In this document: positions 44,629 to 55,883 of the stretch, in pieces | How positions within the stretch are numbered: the stretch's first letter is position 1 | Layout: each line of letters starts with the position of its first letter | Source of the DNA: Micrasema longulum | Taxonomy: Eukaryota; Arthropoda; Insecta; Trichoptera; Brachycentridae | DNA: 64,000 bases | NCBI GenBank assembly: GCA_022494885.1 | Contig: JAGVSM010004512.1 | Coordinates: 124,001 to 188,000 of the forward strand | Direction of reading: 5' to 3' | Position numbers and translations under genes: made by a program | The notes under the pieces: generated by a model | What the model was told of the DNA's origin: nothing | The model's input: only the letters and a program-made list of their open reading frames with translations | The model's database searches: none

Positions 44629-45185
44629 GTGCATGTCGGTATAATAGTATGTACATGTGTTAACTGGACACTAGGCAAAGACAAAAGACAATACTTCTGC
44701 TCCCAAAGAAAAAAAACAAATTACGGACAAAGGCATTATGCTTTTCTGGCCCCTAAGCTATACAACTTTTTAAGCAAGGACATATTGGCGAACAAAATGA
44801 AAAACAATATTTTTAAAGCTAGAGTACATAAATGGATTGCCAAAAAGACTAGACAGGAAGCTGAGGAATATGTTTCATATATAAGAATGTAATTATAGTT
44901 TATTGAAAATCCTTTTTCGTTTTATTGATGTAAATATGTTTTAATTTTTTTTTATTTTTTATTTCTTTTAAATTTTTACACAATGGATGTGAAATTATGT
45001 ACAATTATGTATAAATAAAAAATACACTGACACTCCGGAACGTGCCTGTGGACCAGTGAAGTGGCTATATCCATAAAAAAATTATATATATTGAATGTAC
45101 CTACCTATTGTATAGACGTTTTTGTTAACTATGTTTTTGTATTGTATTTTATATTGGATTAAATAAATAAATTAAAAAATAATAT
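44629..45185 (+). pseudogene. LINE relic: C-terminal domain and 3' UTR
   Basis: The frame 44629-44892 contains KKTNYGQRHYAFLAPKLYNF, LSKDILANKMKNNIFKARVH and KWIAKK. 'R.T.YG.R.....AP.LYN.LP..I......FK..V..WI' is a recurrent LINE RT C-terminus. The 3' UTR includes ACACTCCGGAACGTGCCTGT and GGACCAGTGAAGTGGC and ends in TAAATAAATAAATTAAAAAA at about 45160-45180. Confidence 0.75.
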
Positions 45186-45239
45186 TATAACGACTAAACA
45201 CGGATTCATCAAACAAGTCGGAACATGAAAATAAATTAT

Positions 45240-45605
45240 TGTGTCATGTCATATATGATTTTGTATACATAATCTATATATATATATTTGTATATATACA
45301 TATAAGGCAATGTTTGTGTGTGTGTCCTCGATAGAGTGAATACTGGACCGATTTTTTGCATTGTTTTTTGGACATTGATGAACTTTGATCTGGGTATTTT
45401 TATAGTTCATAAAATGTTTCATCTGTTATGCAGAAATAAGAAGCGTATGTTTTATTCATCATTTCCAGGGCTGCATTTGACGAGAATGCATATACTAAAA
45501 AAATGGGAGGATGTTATTATTTTACATATGTTTTTTTTTCACCTGACCTTCAGACCGGCCCTTTCGAAAGCGATTAGGGCTGGTCTGAAAGTCAATCCAT
45601 ATTAA
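45240..45605 (+). repeat. Helitron-like interspersed repeat (tentative) with hairpin
   Basis: After a (TA)n tract, GTTTGTGTGTGTGTCCTCG and GAATACTGGACCGATTTTTT resemble a widespread arthropod repeat that reads 'actgaaccgattttgatgaa'. A strong hairpin TTCAGACCGGCCCT (45549-45562) / AGGGCTGGTCTGAA (45576-45589) lies near its right side. The frame 45318-45605 is probably not a gene. Confidence 0.35.
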
Positions 45606-45776
45606 AGATTCACTATTCCAATAAACTAAAAACATTATTTTAAGGGACGTTTAATCTACAAAATATAATAAATCTAATCCAAGTAAAAAACAAAATAACT
45701 ACTATAAAATAAATTCGCTATTGTGTATAATCAACATTATCCTTATTCTTATTTTTATAGGTGGGGGTCCGTGCTA

Positions 45777-46068
45777 TTCAAGCTCCTGACGTCACTGCGA
45801 CCTGTGAAGATCTATTGTGACGGGTCCTCGTGGATGGTTTCCGCCCTCTAAGCCCAGGTCTATAAAGAGCCTGGTTACTGTGTGGAAGGCGAGAGTTCGA
45901 ATTTCGCCAAATCTCCCCTTCCAAGCCCAGGTCTGTTAAGACCCTGGCTACTGCCTGGAAGGCGAGAGTTTACATTTTGGTAAATCTCCCCTCATAAGCC
46001 CAGATCCGTAAAGTATCGGGTTATTAGGTAGGGGGTGAGTTCTTCAATATCCTCAAGTTAAACCAGTG
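45777..46068. repeat. 73-bp tandem repeat, three clear units and a decayed fourth
   Basis: AAGCCCAGGTCT begins at 45850 and 45923, and AAGCCCAGATCC at 45996, exactly 73 bp apart. Shared blocks are GCCTGGTTACTG/CCCTGGCTACTG, GGAAGGCGAGAGTT and AAATCTCCCCT. A weaker unit seems to begin near 45777. The block is much less AT-rich than its flanks. It lies just downstream, on the minus strand, of a LINE coding relic, so it may be that element's 3' UTR. Confidence 0.85.
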
Positions 46069-46074
46069 GTCCCC

Positions 46075-46416
46075 CGAGGATCAGGCTCCTTTTATGATGT
46101 AAAGCATCACATTCACATAGAATGTGTGTATTTCCTCATCTGCACTGCAGAACCTACATCTAGAAGTTTCGGAAAGGTTCATATAATCAACATACTTATA
46201 TTTGAATAATGCTGTCACACAGATTTTTTTTCTCAAAAAAAGGTCGACAATGAACCACATTTCATTAACGCGCCTGTCCAATGAGAATTGTAAAAGCAAA
46301 AAAGAACCTAACTCCAAAAACCTTTTTTGGTTAATTCGAAAAAACAGTTTAGAAAATTCGTTATGGTAATAAAAAAATAAAATAAATACTAATGTGAGTA
46401 AGAAATCATGCTGCAA
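46075..46416 (-). pseudogene. LINE relic, zinc-knuckle-like C-terminus
   Basis: The 111-codon minus-strand frame ends with MNLSETSRCRFCSADEEIHT and FYVNV. 'S..CR.C...EE...H....C' is the Cys-rich motif found at the C-terminus of many jockey/R1-like LINEs downstream of RT or RNase H. The last Cys is not conserved. The earlier part of the frame is F/L-rich and unrecognised. Confidence 0.55.
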
Positions 46417-46419
46417 GAT

Positions 46420-48085
46420 TATGAAAGCACAATTTATACGACAATAACTTAAAATATTAGTTATTTAACGTTAAATAATATATATGAGTGCATTTGAAAC
46501 TAAAAAATGAATTTTCTTAAACACTTGAATGAACATTCATTATGTAACCAAACAATTTTGGATATAACTCTACAATGCCCACTGTAGACGATCTGCTACA
46601 TACAGATAATCGGTGCATAAAAGTGATTTCAAACATGTTTTTCACTTTGCTTCTATTTTATTATATTGTATTTACCAGCCGGTATTTTTTTATTTTAAAA
46701 AGCCGCTACCAGGGTAAAATTTTTTGACAAAAAGTCAGTTATTCTATCAAATGTGTAATTGAGCTAAAGTTAAAAGGGTGATTTTTTCTTTTTTTTTTTT
46801 GAGGATTTGGAGTTATAATTGTTTCCGAAAATTTTACTATGAAAAAAAAAGATGTTCATAAGAACCGTTATTTCTTGTTTTCCTTACGTTTTTGTATTTT
46901 TTAACATTTTAATGCCCGATGGAGCATATTGTCCACGTAAACTAAAATATGAAATTAGAACTGATTTTTCAAAAAAAAATTTTAATTATTTTTCCCAGTA
47001 TTTGCATAAAAATACATACATTCAATTACAATTAGAAAAATTAGGCATTAAAGGGTAAAGTGAATTTTGAGACTTATGTAAGAAAAAACTACCGATTTTA
47101 ATACAATTTAAAATAACATGTAAAAATTAAAGTAATGATAAAGAACACATTTGTATCAAAATCTATAAGAAAAAAGGTTGTTGAGATAACTTTTGATATT
47201 GAAGTTCTCAAATACAAGACCCATTAAAAGTCGATATGTAAGCGTCATAAAGCTTGAATCACAAATGTCCGAACCAAATATTTTTCTTCTTTTATGAAGT
47301 CGTATAAAAATGATAAACGTTTATGTGACCCTTCGCTTTGTAACATTTATGTCTGCGCTGTGCCGCAGATATTCGACTTTTTTTCTCATTTCTATCAAGT
47401 TTATGCACATAATTATTATGTGCAGGAAAAAAATTGACATGTTATTGTAATTGTGAAAAAGTAAAAAAGGGTGAGCGAAAACGTAAAAATTTTAGATAAT
47501 TAAATATTTGAAATTGGTTAAAAATAAGATTCCTTAATTCAAGCATATCCATGTATTTTTTAAATATCGTTATCCTTGAACGTTCTGGATAAACAAACTT
47601 ATGATTGGGATATTTTTGTAAAGTTATTAAAACGTGGAAATGTTCTAAAAAATATTTTGTTATTTGATTAGGCTCTTCTATTTTATTTATAAATATAAAC
47701 AAAATGCAGTGCCTTACCTTACATAAATACATAGAATAAAAATAATTCAGTATAATGTGGAAAAGAAAAAAAAATCGTTTCAAAAATACTATAACACAGG
47801 TGTTTTAATATAAAGAACATGCTTAGATATTGATTATAAAAATAAAATAAAAAAATTGGACAATGTGTGCGTATAAAGTTTGATTTTTTTTTGCAGTTTT
47901 AAAAAGATTTTTAAATGCATATTTCTAAAGATTTAAAAATAAAGAATAAAGATGAAATACAAGAAGCATTTTTTTTTTATTTCTCTAAAAATTGAGTAGT
48001 AAAAATAACAATTAAAGCCATTGAAAAATGAAGTATGCACGTTAATATGGCACACAATAAAATAGTTAATATTGAAAGCACTATA
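46420..48085. other. No gene supported
   Basis: AT-rich. The 113-codon minus frame at 47442-47783 and the 68-codon plus frame at 46852-47058 have mixed composition but no motif I recognise, and no start or splice context supports them. Confidence 0.35.
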
Positions 48086-48089
48086 ATTT

Positions 48090-48505
48090 AATAAAATAAG
48101 TTACCGTTCACCATCTTTAAAATTATTAAATAGAGTTGATTCGCATAAACTATACTTTATGTTAAAAATATCAGTAACGTCGAAATAGTTATTGCCGAGT
48201 ACATGTACATGAAGTCGATTTAGAATAGCATTAAAAGAGTATACTGTTCGCGAATTGTTGCAACTAAACGGAGGTAGTTGACGAGTCTTTCGTCCAGGTA
48301 CCTTGAAGTTAATATGTGCTAATAGTTTTGGGTAGTCCTATGTAAACTTAATAATTTTTAATAAGTTTAGTAAAATTTACACAAATTTAAAGTATTTAAT
48401 AGGAGTCATAGTAAATAAATTCAAATGTTATTCCGAGTTTAAAGTTAACCTATCCTAAAAATATTTTTTGACTCTTTCAAGAGTATATTGGTGAGAACTA
48501 TTTTA
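48090..48505 (-). pseudogene. LINE family Y copy
   Basis: The minus strand reads SSHQYTLERVKKYF (48500-48460), then a decayed part, then PGRKTRQLPPFSCNNSRTVY and SFNAILNRL (48315-48225), and NNYFDVTDIFNI with FKDGER to a stop near 48110. These match the two Y pieces at 34010-33947 and 17470-17330. Several stops and shifts. Confidence 0.7.
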
Positions 48506-48509
48506 TTCT

Positions 48510-49190
48510 TATTATTTTCTTTCAGCCTATTTTAATTAATTTCATTTCGTTTCGTTTCAGTTTATTTCAGTAGACATAGAATTTAGATATTAATTTATCA
48601 AAAAGAGTCTTTACACTAGAATATTTCATATTCCCCACACATTTGCCTGAGACATCGCATTTCTACTAAATGTGATATCTCAGGTCTCTTTTAAACTTTT
48701 TAAAGAAAGCAAAATTGCCTCCTTTGCCTAACATTCGATAGACATAAAAAAGGGTAATTAGTTTAAAACTGTATGATGCAATAACCTCTTTCTAGAATAA
48801 ATTTAGCTCTCTAAATACTAAAGTACCCACGATAATACTCCTCTACTTTGACCTGCATTCTTGATTTAAGACAAGCATGAAAAAACGTAATAATAAAACG
48901 CTTAACACAATTCATAGACAATGAAAGTCGTTGGAAAACGGGGTAAATTATTAAATTTAAACTTTGATCATTAGTTAACTAAAACTTATAGGAAAAACAT
49001 ATTAACCTCGTATATTTTCTAAAAAAATATTGTATTGTTATCGGTAAAGTTTTAACAACTATAAATATTGAAACTAAAAAATACATAGCGACATAAATCC
49101 CAAGTACTACAGTCCTTAAAAAGTTAGAACTAAAACTGTTTAAACAAAAAACGTTTTTAGTACGCTGGAAAGTTTGTGTTATCATTTTTC
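48510..49190. other. No gene seen
   Basis: AT-rich; a pair TGAGACATCGCATTT / AAATGTGATATCTCA at 48649-48685 makes a weak hairpin. The frame 48979-49185 (minus) is unrecognised. A SINE-B tail fragment (minus) lies at 49196-49232. Confidence 0.35.
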
Positions 49191-49410
49191 CTTTTCCGCA
49201 CCTAATGGTGAATAGGGCATTGCATTGTTTTTTTAAATTTTAAATTTTTTTTTTTATTAAGGAAACATACAGTAAAGTTACATAGTTTTATATTTTACTC
49301 AGTTAGACTTAACTTTAATGGACCAGTGAAGTTTCCATATTATATAATAATTAAATGTAAGGTTATTAATTAAAGTACAAAAAAGAGAAGGAAAATAAGC
49401 ATAAATAGAA

Positions 49411-49652
49411 GTTTAAATTTATTTCAACAGAGAGGGAATACATTTTTGAGAAGGGAATATGGAAGTCTAGGCATTTATAGGGCTTATGACCTGTCATTGG
49501 CTGGTTTAAGTGGCCACTTTACTGTAAATGCCTAGACTTCCATATTCCCTTTTCAAAAATGTTTTCCCTCTCTGTTGAAATAAATTTAAATATAACAACT
49601 CCCTAGGGAAGAAATCCAGCCGGTCTGCAAGCATTTGGACATAATCAAACAT
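49411..49652. mobile_element. FB subfamily I, near-perfect hairpin copy
   Basis: 49412-49477 and 49525-49590 are 66-bp inverted repeats with 2 mismatches and a 47-bp loop containing GGGCTTATGACCTGTCATTG and GGTTTAAGTGGCCACTTTAC. Outside the right arm comes the terminus: CAACTCCCTAGGG, GAAATCCAGCCGGTCTGC and TTTGGACATAATCAAACATT. The matching left terminus is absent. The low divergence of the arms suggests recent activity or gene conversion. Confidence 0.9.
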
Positions 49653-50109
49653 TGATAAATAGAAGTTCTTTTAAAATTAAAATTAAAGTAAAAAAATGAA
49701 GAAAATTTGTAAATTAAAAGTAATTAAAAGTTGAGAATTAAAATAAAGAATGAAAAACACGCTTAGATGTAAAAATAAAATAAAATAATAACATTTTTTT
49801 AAAAAGGAAAAACATAAATATACACAAACATATTTTAAGGGATTCAAAGAAACGATGAGACGAATCTTTAAAGAATCTTGAAATAAGAAAATAAATTTAT
49901 GTCAATTTAAAAAACATCTTCAAAATTATGACACATAGTAAGAGCAGCAATATATTGATTTCATATACAAATACAATATAAGTAATTAAAAGTAATTTAA
50001 AAGTATGAAAACATGTCAATGCAGCAGATATGCCGATTGCAGCGTATTTGATCATTTTTGGACACATGAAGGTAAGTCAATTTAAAAACACCTTTTTGAA
50101 TAAATATTT

Positions 50110-50190
50110 AATGTCATCCGTGCCGGAAATCAAATCCGAGACCCCTTGAATGGCAGGCAAACGCGCTGACTACTACACTATGAGTCTGAC
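50110..50190 (-). repeat. SINE-B head, minus strand
   Basis: Minus strand: 'cagactcatagtgtagtagtcagcgcgtttgcctgccattcaagg' and 'ggtctcggatttgatttcc'. A and B boxes are recognisable; the body is lost. Confidence 0.65.
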
Positions 50191-50247
50191 TGGTTGGTAT
50201 AATAGTACATATTATAACAGTGGATACAACTGGTTTGAATATATGAA

Positions 50248-50388
50248 GAACTGAAAGGTTTAAGAACTGGAGTAAAAATGGGTGATTTAATTGTCAATTT
50301 TCTTTTGCATGCTGATGATGCCGATCTTCTTGCTAGCAACAAAGAAGATCTTCAAGTCTTGGTAGCAAAAGTCTACGATGTATTATAA
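50248..50388 (+). pseudogene. RTE-like LINE, RT catalytic-motif fragment
   Basis: The frame reads ELKGLRTGVKMGDLIVNFLL, then HADDADLLASNKEDLQVL and VAKVYDV before a TAA at 50386. HADD (50308-50319) stands where active RTs have Y/F-A-D-D. NKEDLQVLVAKVYDV corresponds to the upstream edge of copies 1 and 3, so this is the same family, kept for a different part. Confidence 0.8.
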
Positions 50389-50394
50389 CACAGA

Positions 50395-50592
50395 AGTACT
50401 AGCGTTCCATCGTATCATCTACATGGTATGGATTGCAAGCTATGCAGGCAGGAAATTTATTTTCCCACCAATGAGATTCAGGTGATGATCTATTACCAAT
50501 ACTAAACGTAATATATTTGGTTTTAACCACATTTAGGGTAAGCAAATTATTGTCCAGCCTGGTTTTCACCGCTCTCATACCAAAATTTGCTT
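50395..50592 (-). pseudogene. LINE RT fragment downstream of the catalytic core
   Basis: The minus strand reads KANFGMRAVKTRLDNNLLTL, NVVKTKYITFSIGNRSSP, then ESHWWENKFPACIACNPYHV. 'L..N.LTLN..KTKYI.FS' is the segment following the YADD box in jockey-like LINEs. No stop is seen across about 60 codons. Confidence 0.7.
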
Positions 50593-50924
50593 TTTAAAAT
50601 AAAGAGATCCAATTATAAAAATGAACATTAAGGAATTGAAGAAATAATTAGTTTTAAGATCGCGTAAACCAGCTGATGACACATTGTAAGTCTTATACAT
50701 GCCTTAACATCCATACTTAAAACACAATAATATTTTCTATCTTTATTTTAGAATGTGTCTATCAACAATATTTTTGTAGACAAGACAGCTAAAAATCAAG
50801 AGATAGAACTGGTCATATAATAATAAATTTATCGATTGCTCTTCCTATATGAATATCATTTATGATTTTTGGATGATTAAAAAATACCCAAATAAACTCA
50901 TTTAGTGGCTCACAGTTTTGCAGA

Positions 50925-51062
50925 AATATGGATGTTCAAACATAGATAGAATCGTGAAATTTACACAGAATACAGATAGTTAATAAGCCCCATTCGTGTC
51001 TAGACTTCCATATTTCCTTCTCAAAAACATTTTTCCTCTCTGTTGGAATAAATTTCAATGGA
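50925..51062 (-). mobile_element. FB subfamily I fragment
   Basis: In minus orientation: GCAGAAATATGGATGTTCAA, a decayed middle, then TCTAGACTTCCATATTTCCT, TCTCAAAAACATTTTTCCTC and CTGTTGGAATAAATTTC. Confidence 0.7.
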
Positions 51063-51064
51063 AA

Positions 51065-54000
51065 ATTTCATCTTTACTTAATTTAATATAACGTACAGTG
51101 TTCGGAAAATAAATTGAACAAGAATGAAGCTACCAAAAATACAAACGTGCATTTTGTGTATATTTGTGAAATTGCGGCAGTTTGCAGTTTGCCCTATATT
51201 CGTAAGCGGTTTTAAAAAGAACACGAAATAAGGTAATAATATCCAAACTTCTTTTGACGTTGGAATTCGTTCCAGTATTACAATGCATCCAATTATAGGC
51301 GGAATTACCCCTTCCGAAAGCCGCCATCGGTAGCATCCACCGGTTTATTTACATTAGTGACGCGCATAACCAGTTAAGGTTATTCAATTATTCGATTGTT
51401 TTATAGCTAAATAATAATACGACTAATTATTTATTGTGAATGCAGTAAATTGGTAGATTTCAAATGACAATTTGGTAAGGTATCCAAAATAAAATACTAT
51501 TATTGGATAAAATTCTAGGTCAAGTATTTTAAAGCGTTGTAAAAAATTTATCCGACTTCGTACGGATAAAATAACCAACAGATAAATAAATAAAGTTAAT
51601 TGTGAAAATATTCTAATAATTGTCATTTTGAAAGCTGTCGAAATCTTTAATCGAAATTACCATCTAAAAATCCCGAAAAGCGCCAAAAAAAGGAAATTTC
51701 ATTCATTGGAAAAATTTACTAAGAAAACTGCCCCTTAAGACTGTTTGTTTTACAAAAGGTAAACTATTGTAGATTATATAAAAATTATTTGAAAAACCCG
51801 TTATTTTTAAACAATCAAATATTTTCACAGGTTATTTAACCATTTTTTTAAAACTTTTCCTAGCATAAAGGTGAAAGACATCCGTGAGCTCCTGAAGGTA
51901 CCAGGAATACCCCAAATAAAATTTCAAAAATACAGCTTTAGAAAAAATAACTTTTTTTTTTTGTTTGTTATGGTTTTTATAAATTAAAGTTTCCTGCAAA
52001 ATTCATATATTTTTTATTAAATTCTGTTGCAAAGGGATGATATATGACATCGCGCTTCTCTCTTTGCGACACATTGAACAACGCTGATCGAAAGTCTCGC
52101 TACGTGTTGGTGGGGCGGTAAAGCGATAAGTTGGGAGGGGGAATGCATGTAAAATGTAAAGCATGAAATCCGTTTTTTTGTGTTTATTTTGTTTGAGAAT
52201 TTACGCCCAATTAGGAAAAGGACAAAGATTATAAAACTGTAAAGCGATAAATTGTTGTTTGACGTTTTTACGGCGGGAAAGCGAAGAAAAATGTGAATTT
52301 TTATTAAAAGGATTCGAGAAAAAATTATTTTAATAATTTTGATACGTTATTAACATTATGGGATAGGATTATCCTACAAAAAAGAAAATAAGTATGATGA
52401 TTAACAAAAAAGTAACCGAAGAAATATGCAATCTGGGGGACCCTAGATTCTAGATTCCCTTCTTGGGCCCGGAAGGGTTAAGTAAGATAACCGAATATCA
52501 TCATAACCAGTTATGAACAATTTGATTATTTCCATGAGTTCGTTATGCACCTCACTAATTTACATTTACATAGTGGGCGACCCCCTCACATGACCCGAAT
52601 ACGTCTTCCGTCGGTGGGGCAAAACGTCAAGTCGTTTACCACCGAATGTAGGCTAGCAGGGTAGAGAGTTAGTTACAAGTGCCGAGCGTGCCACCCTTAA
52701 TGCAAGGGTCAAAAGGTAAAATAGATACCGCCAACACTTTGTCTACGGCTAACTGATTAGTAAAAGCCTAATTCGAATGTGGCCCATAGACACTTCTAAG
52801 GTTAGAACAGTGGCCACAAGTACGTGAAAATCAGATAAAACGAATTTTCGAACAAAAAACAAATTAATTTATTACAATTTAGTTATTAATTTTTTGTTGC
52901 CTTTCAAAAAATACATATTTAGAAATAATTAATTAAAATATAAAGAAAGCGAAAAAAAAACAAACGTTTGTTTTCTCATTATTTCTGTATATTTTTATTT
53001 TTATTCAAACAATCAAAGTTTTGTTGGTGTTTATTTAATTTTACGACTAAATATTGCTATTGTAATAAATATAATATTTTGGATGGTTCAAATTTATAAA
53101 TAAATTTATTAATTTAAAACTTTAAGCTCAAAGAATAAGTACTTTGGCGGACTTATTGCTAAAAGCAATATCTTTTAGCCAACCAAAAAACAGACTGGTC
53201 GAAATAAGAGATTAGTCAGAATTTTGTACTAATAAAACATAAATATATATCAAATGATACATACATGTGTTAAAATAAAATTTAAAAAACTTTATTTAAA
53301 AAAATAACAGCTATTTTTTCATTGAGATTAAGGTTGCAAATATTAGCATTTCAATAAAAATAAATAAATGAATATTAACTTAAATTCAGCTTGGAAACCG
53401 TAAATTTACCTTTTTTGCAATTTATTTTTCTACTATTCTTGTATTCTGAATGCATTTTATGCATACATTGTTATTTTACATAAATTATAACACCAGTTTC
53501 ATGCAAAAAACATGCTTACAAATCATAAAAAATATTAAATCAATATATATATATTATGTGCAAAATTAAAAGTAGAACAATAAGTGCCTGTATTTTTAAA
53601 CACATATCAGTAGATTTAACAAATAAGTACAAAATATGCACAGTTGTAAAAACAATATTATAAAACTAATACAGTTGTGCTTAAACTAAGCCGAACCTTA
53701 TTTTTATTACGTCTAATAGACAAGAAATGGATTTAACCACCGAGGAATTTAATGAATTGTTTATATTTTTAACAAAATATGAATGTTTGCATTTGCCAAA
53801 ATAAGGAGCCTTTTCCAAACAGTCGGAAATTGCTGTGCTTTAAACATAGGAATTAAGTTGTGATAGTGAGAGGTTTGAGCCTTGTACCTTTTATTTGTCA
53901 GCCTGAGTCACTACAATGGGGCCACAATCCATTAAAAAAAATTACATAAAACCATTCTCTATATGACGTAATATTTCAGTCATAAAAGATTCTTAGAATT

Positions 54001-54100
54001 AAGTAGAAAACCTGTTTTCGCACCTGTTGTCGTACAAATACATACTACATGGTAAAATCAAGGGATGTTTATTTTTCTTCTTCTCTTTCTTTTCCACATC
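51065..54100. other. No gene supported; two less AT-rich patches
   Basis: A patch at 51255-51360 includes a minus-strand ATGGCGGCTTTCGGAAGG within a 68-codon frame (51130-51336); it could be an exon start, but nothing confirms it. Another patch at 52430-52830 (GGGCGACCCCCTCACATG, CGTCGGTGGGGCAAAACG) may be a decayed element. The rest is AT-rich with no readable frame. Confidence 0.3.
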
Positions 54101-54105
54101 CGCTC

Positions 54106-54269
54106 CTAAGTAGAGCATGTGGACGTCACTAGTTGCCTCCAGGGGACCCTATCGCCAGCCAACACTCGCGCCTCTTCCCACGTCAATCCTTCGTCTCTTA
54201 GTTTCACCGAATAAAGTCGAAAGATCGTCATTGACGGCCTTCCAGGAGACGACGCGACGTGAGACCGCT
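54106..54269 (-). pseudogene. LINE RT C-terminal fragment (GLTWEEAR type)
   Basis: The minus strand reads SSPGRPSMTIFRLYS, VKLRDEGLTWEEARVLAGDR and VPWRQLVTSTCST, then a stop at 54106. 'GRP...W........GLTWEEA..LA.DR..WR.LV' is the end of a widespread class of RTE/BovB-like LINE proteins. It differs from the RTE-like family at 7.2 kb, so a separate element is indicated. Confidence 0.7.
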
Positions 54270-55605
54270 TGTATATAAGTAAGGTTTGTTTTTAATATCA
54301 TTTAAACTGTTAAAATTGCGATTACGTTTTTAATCATCAGCTTCAAATTGAAAAAAAAAAAAGTAATTTTCAAAGTACTTTAAATAAACAGCATTACCAG
54401 AATTTTAGGTAATACTTTTTTCTATTTAAATTATGTTTTTATCGAGGTGTTACTTAATACATCAATTTTTCTCCTTTTGTAAATACGTCTAAAAATAAAT
54501 GTTATTATATGCTGTCTCTAAATGAGTTTGTCTCAAAACTCCTATTAATAATATTATTTATTTTATACATTTATTGCATGAATAAGTATACATATTTTAT
54601 AATATAAAAATAGTGTATTAGAAAATGAATACGGAACGTCCTCTGATAAGGATAGTCTTCATCTTACATGGTTTAGCCTGCTATTATTATTTTTTATGTT
54701 TTCAATAAATAAAAAAATATATTTATACATTGGCTAGTTTCAAATAAACTACGGATAAAGAAAATCGAGTGTACTGGTTAGTGGGTTTATTTGCCATCAA
54801 AAAAACAATTTATATGCCATTTTACATGTCGTGTGGATTTGTACTACCAAGACTGGTATAAAATCCACTAAAAAGGGTTGCAAAAATGGAATATATTGTA
54901 GTTTTAAGTCCTTTCTGAAATGCCATACGCCAAAATGGAACTCTTGTAATGGTAATGTTTCGTTTGTCGTAGTAATCTGTCTTCGTTTTGGGCACTTAAT
55001 GTTAAGACGTTGTGAGTTTACACCAAATTGTGATTGATTCTATCATCACACTTTTTAACGTGAAGTAAAGTAATACGGATTTGAAAATAATTATGTTAAA
55101 ACTATTGTAAAATTTAACAAAATATATTTTTCGTGTCCGGTCGGTGTGAAAAATAATACAGTTGTCGGAAATGTAATAACCTGTGAGGGACAAAGCGTAA
55201 ATTGTTGGTTTGTCTTTATGCGCATCTAATAAGAAACTGAATCAAAGTATTCGATTAAATTGTTTCGGTAATCATTTGCGATAAACATGAAGGCAAGATA
55301 ATCGGTTTTACGATTCAGGCGCCACTCTATTAACTGTTGCAATAAAAAATAACCCGTTCAATCAGCATTCCACGTCAACTTTACCGGGATCCCAAATTTA
55401 TTGGGAAGTTGACAGAAATTCAATTGTCTATAAATAAAGTAAAAATAAAATGTACATGTACATTTGTGCAAAAAATTTAAGTATCTTCGTCGGTTACCTG
55501 TAATTTAATATTTTTACGTAGTTACCTGTAATTTTATTTTTTTATGCATATTTCATTTTTCTTACAGAAAAATATATTTTTCTTTATAGACATTTTGTAA
55601 ATTTT
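54270..55605. other. No gene seen
   Basis: AT-rich; frames at 54831-55037 (plus) and 55002-55193 (minus) are unrecognised. A tRNA-like B-box region on the minus strand (GGATTCGATTTC, about 55625-55660) marks a decayed SINE-B just beyond. Confidence 0.35.
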
Positions 55606-55883
55606 GCACTGTAATCAGGGCTCAGAAATCGAATCCAGATCCTCTAGCATGTTAAGATAACGCCTACAATCTATACCCAGGAGAATCTATCAAGTCAAAA
55701 ACACTCGTCCAGGATTCTGGTTTAATTATTGAATTGCATTTTTTATTCTGAGCGAACATGAAAAAAACTTATTTTTCAAGATGTTTATTGCTAAATAAAA
55801 TATGCGATTATGTTTTTAGTTGTATGGAGTAGGAGAACAAAATTTTTGGGTATCATACTGCACTGATGTGAGTTATAATTTGT

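Noticed and set aside
47442..47783. 113-codon minus-strand open frame
   Set aside because: No recognisable domain, no start context, and surrounded by unstructured AT-rich sequence.
51130..51336. 68-codon minus-strand frame with ATGGCGGCTTTC as a gene start
   Set aside because: No homology recognised, no splice or promoter evidence; too weak to annotate as CDS.
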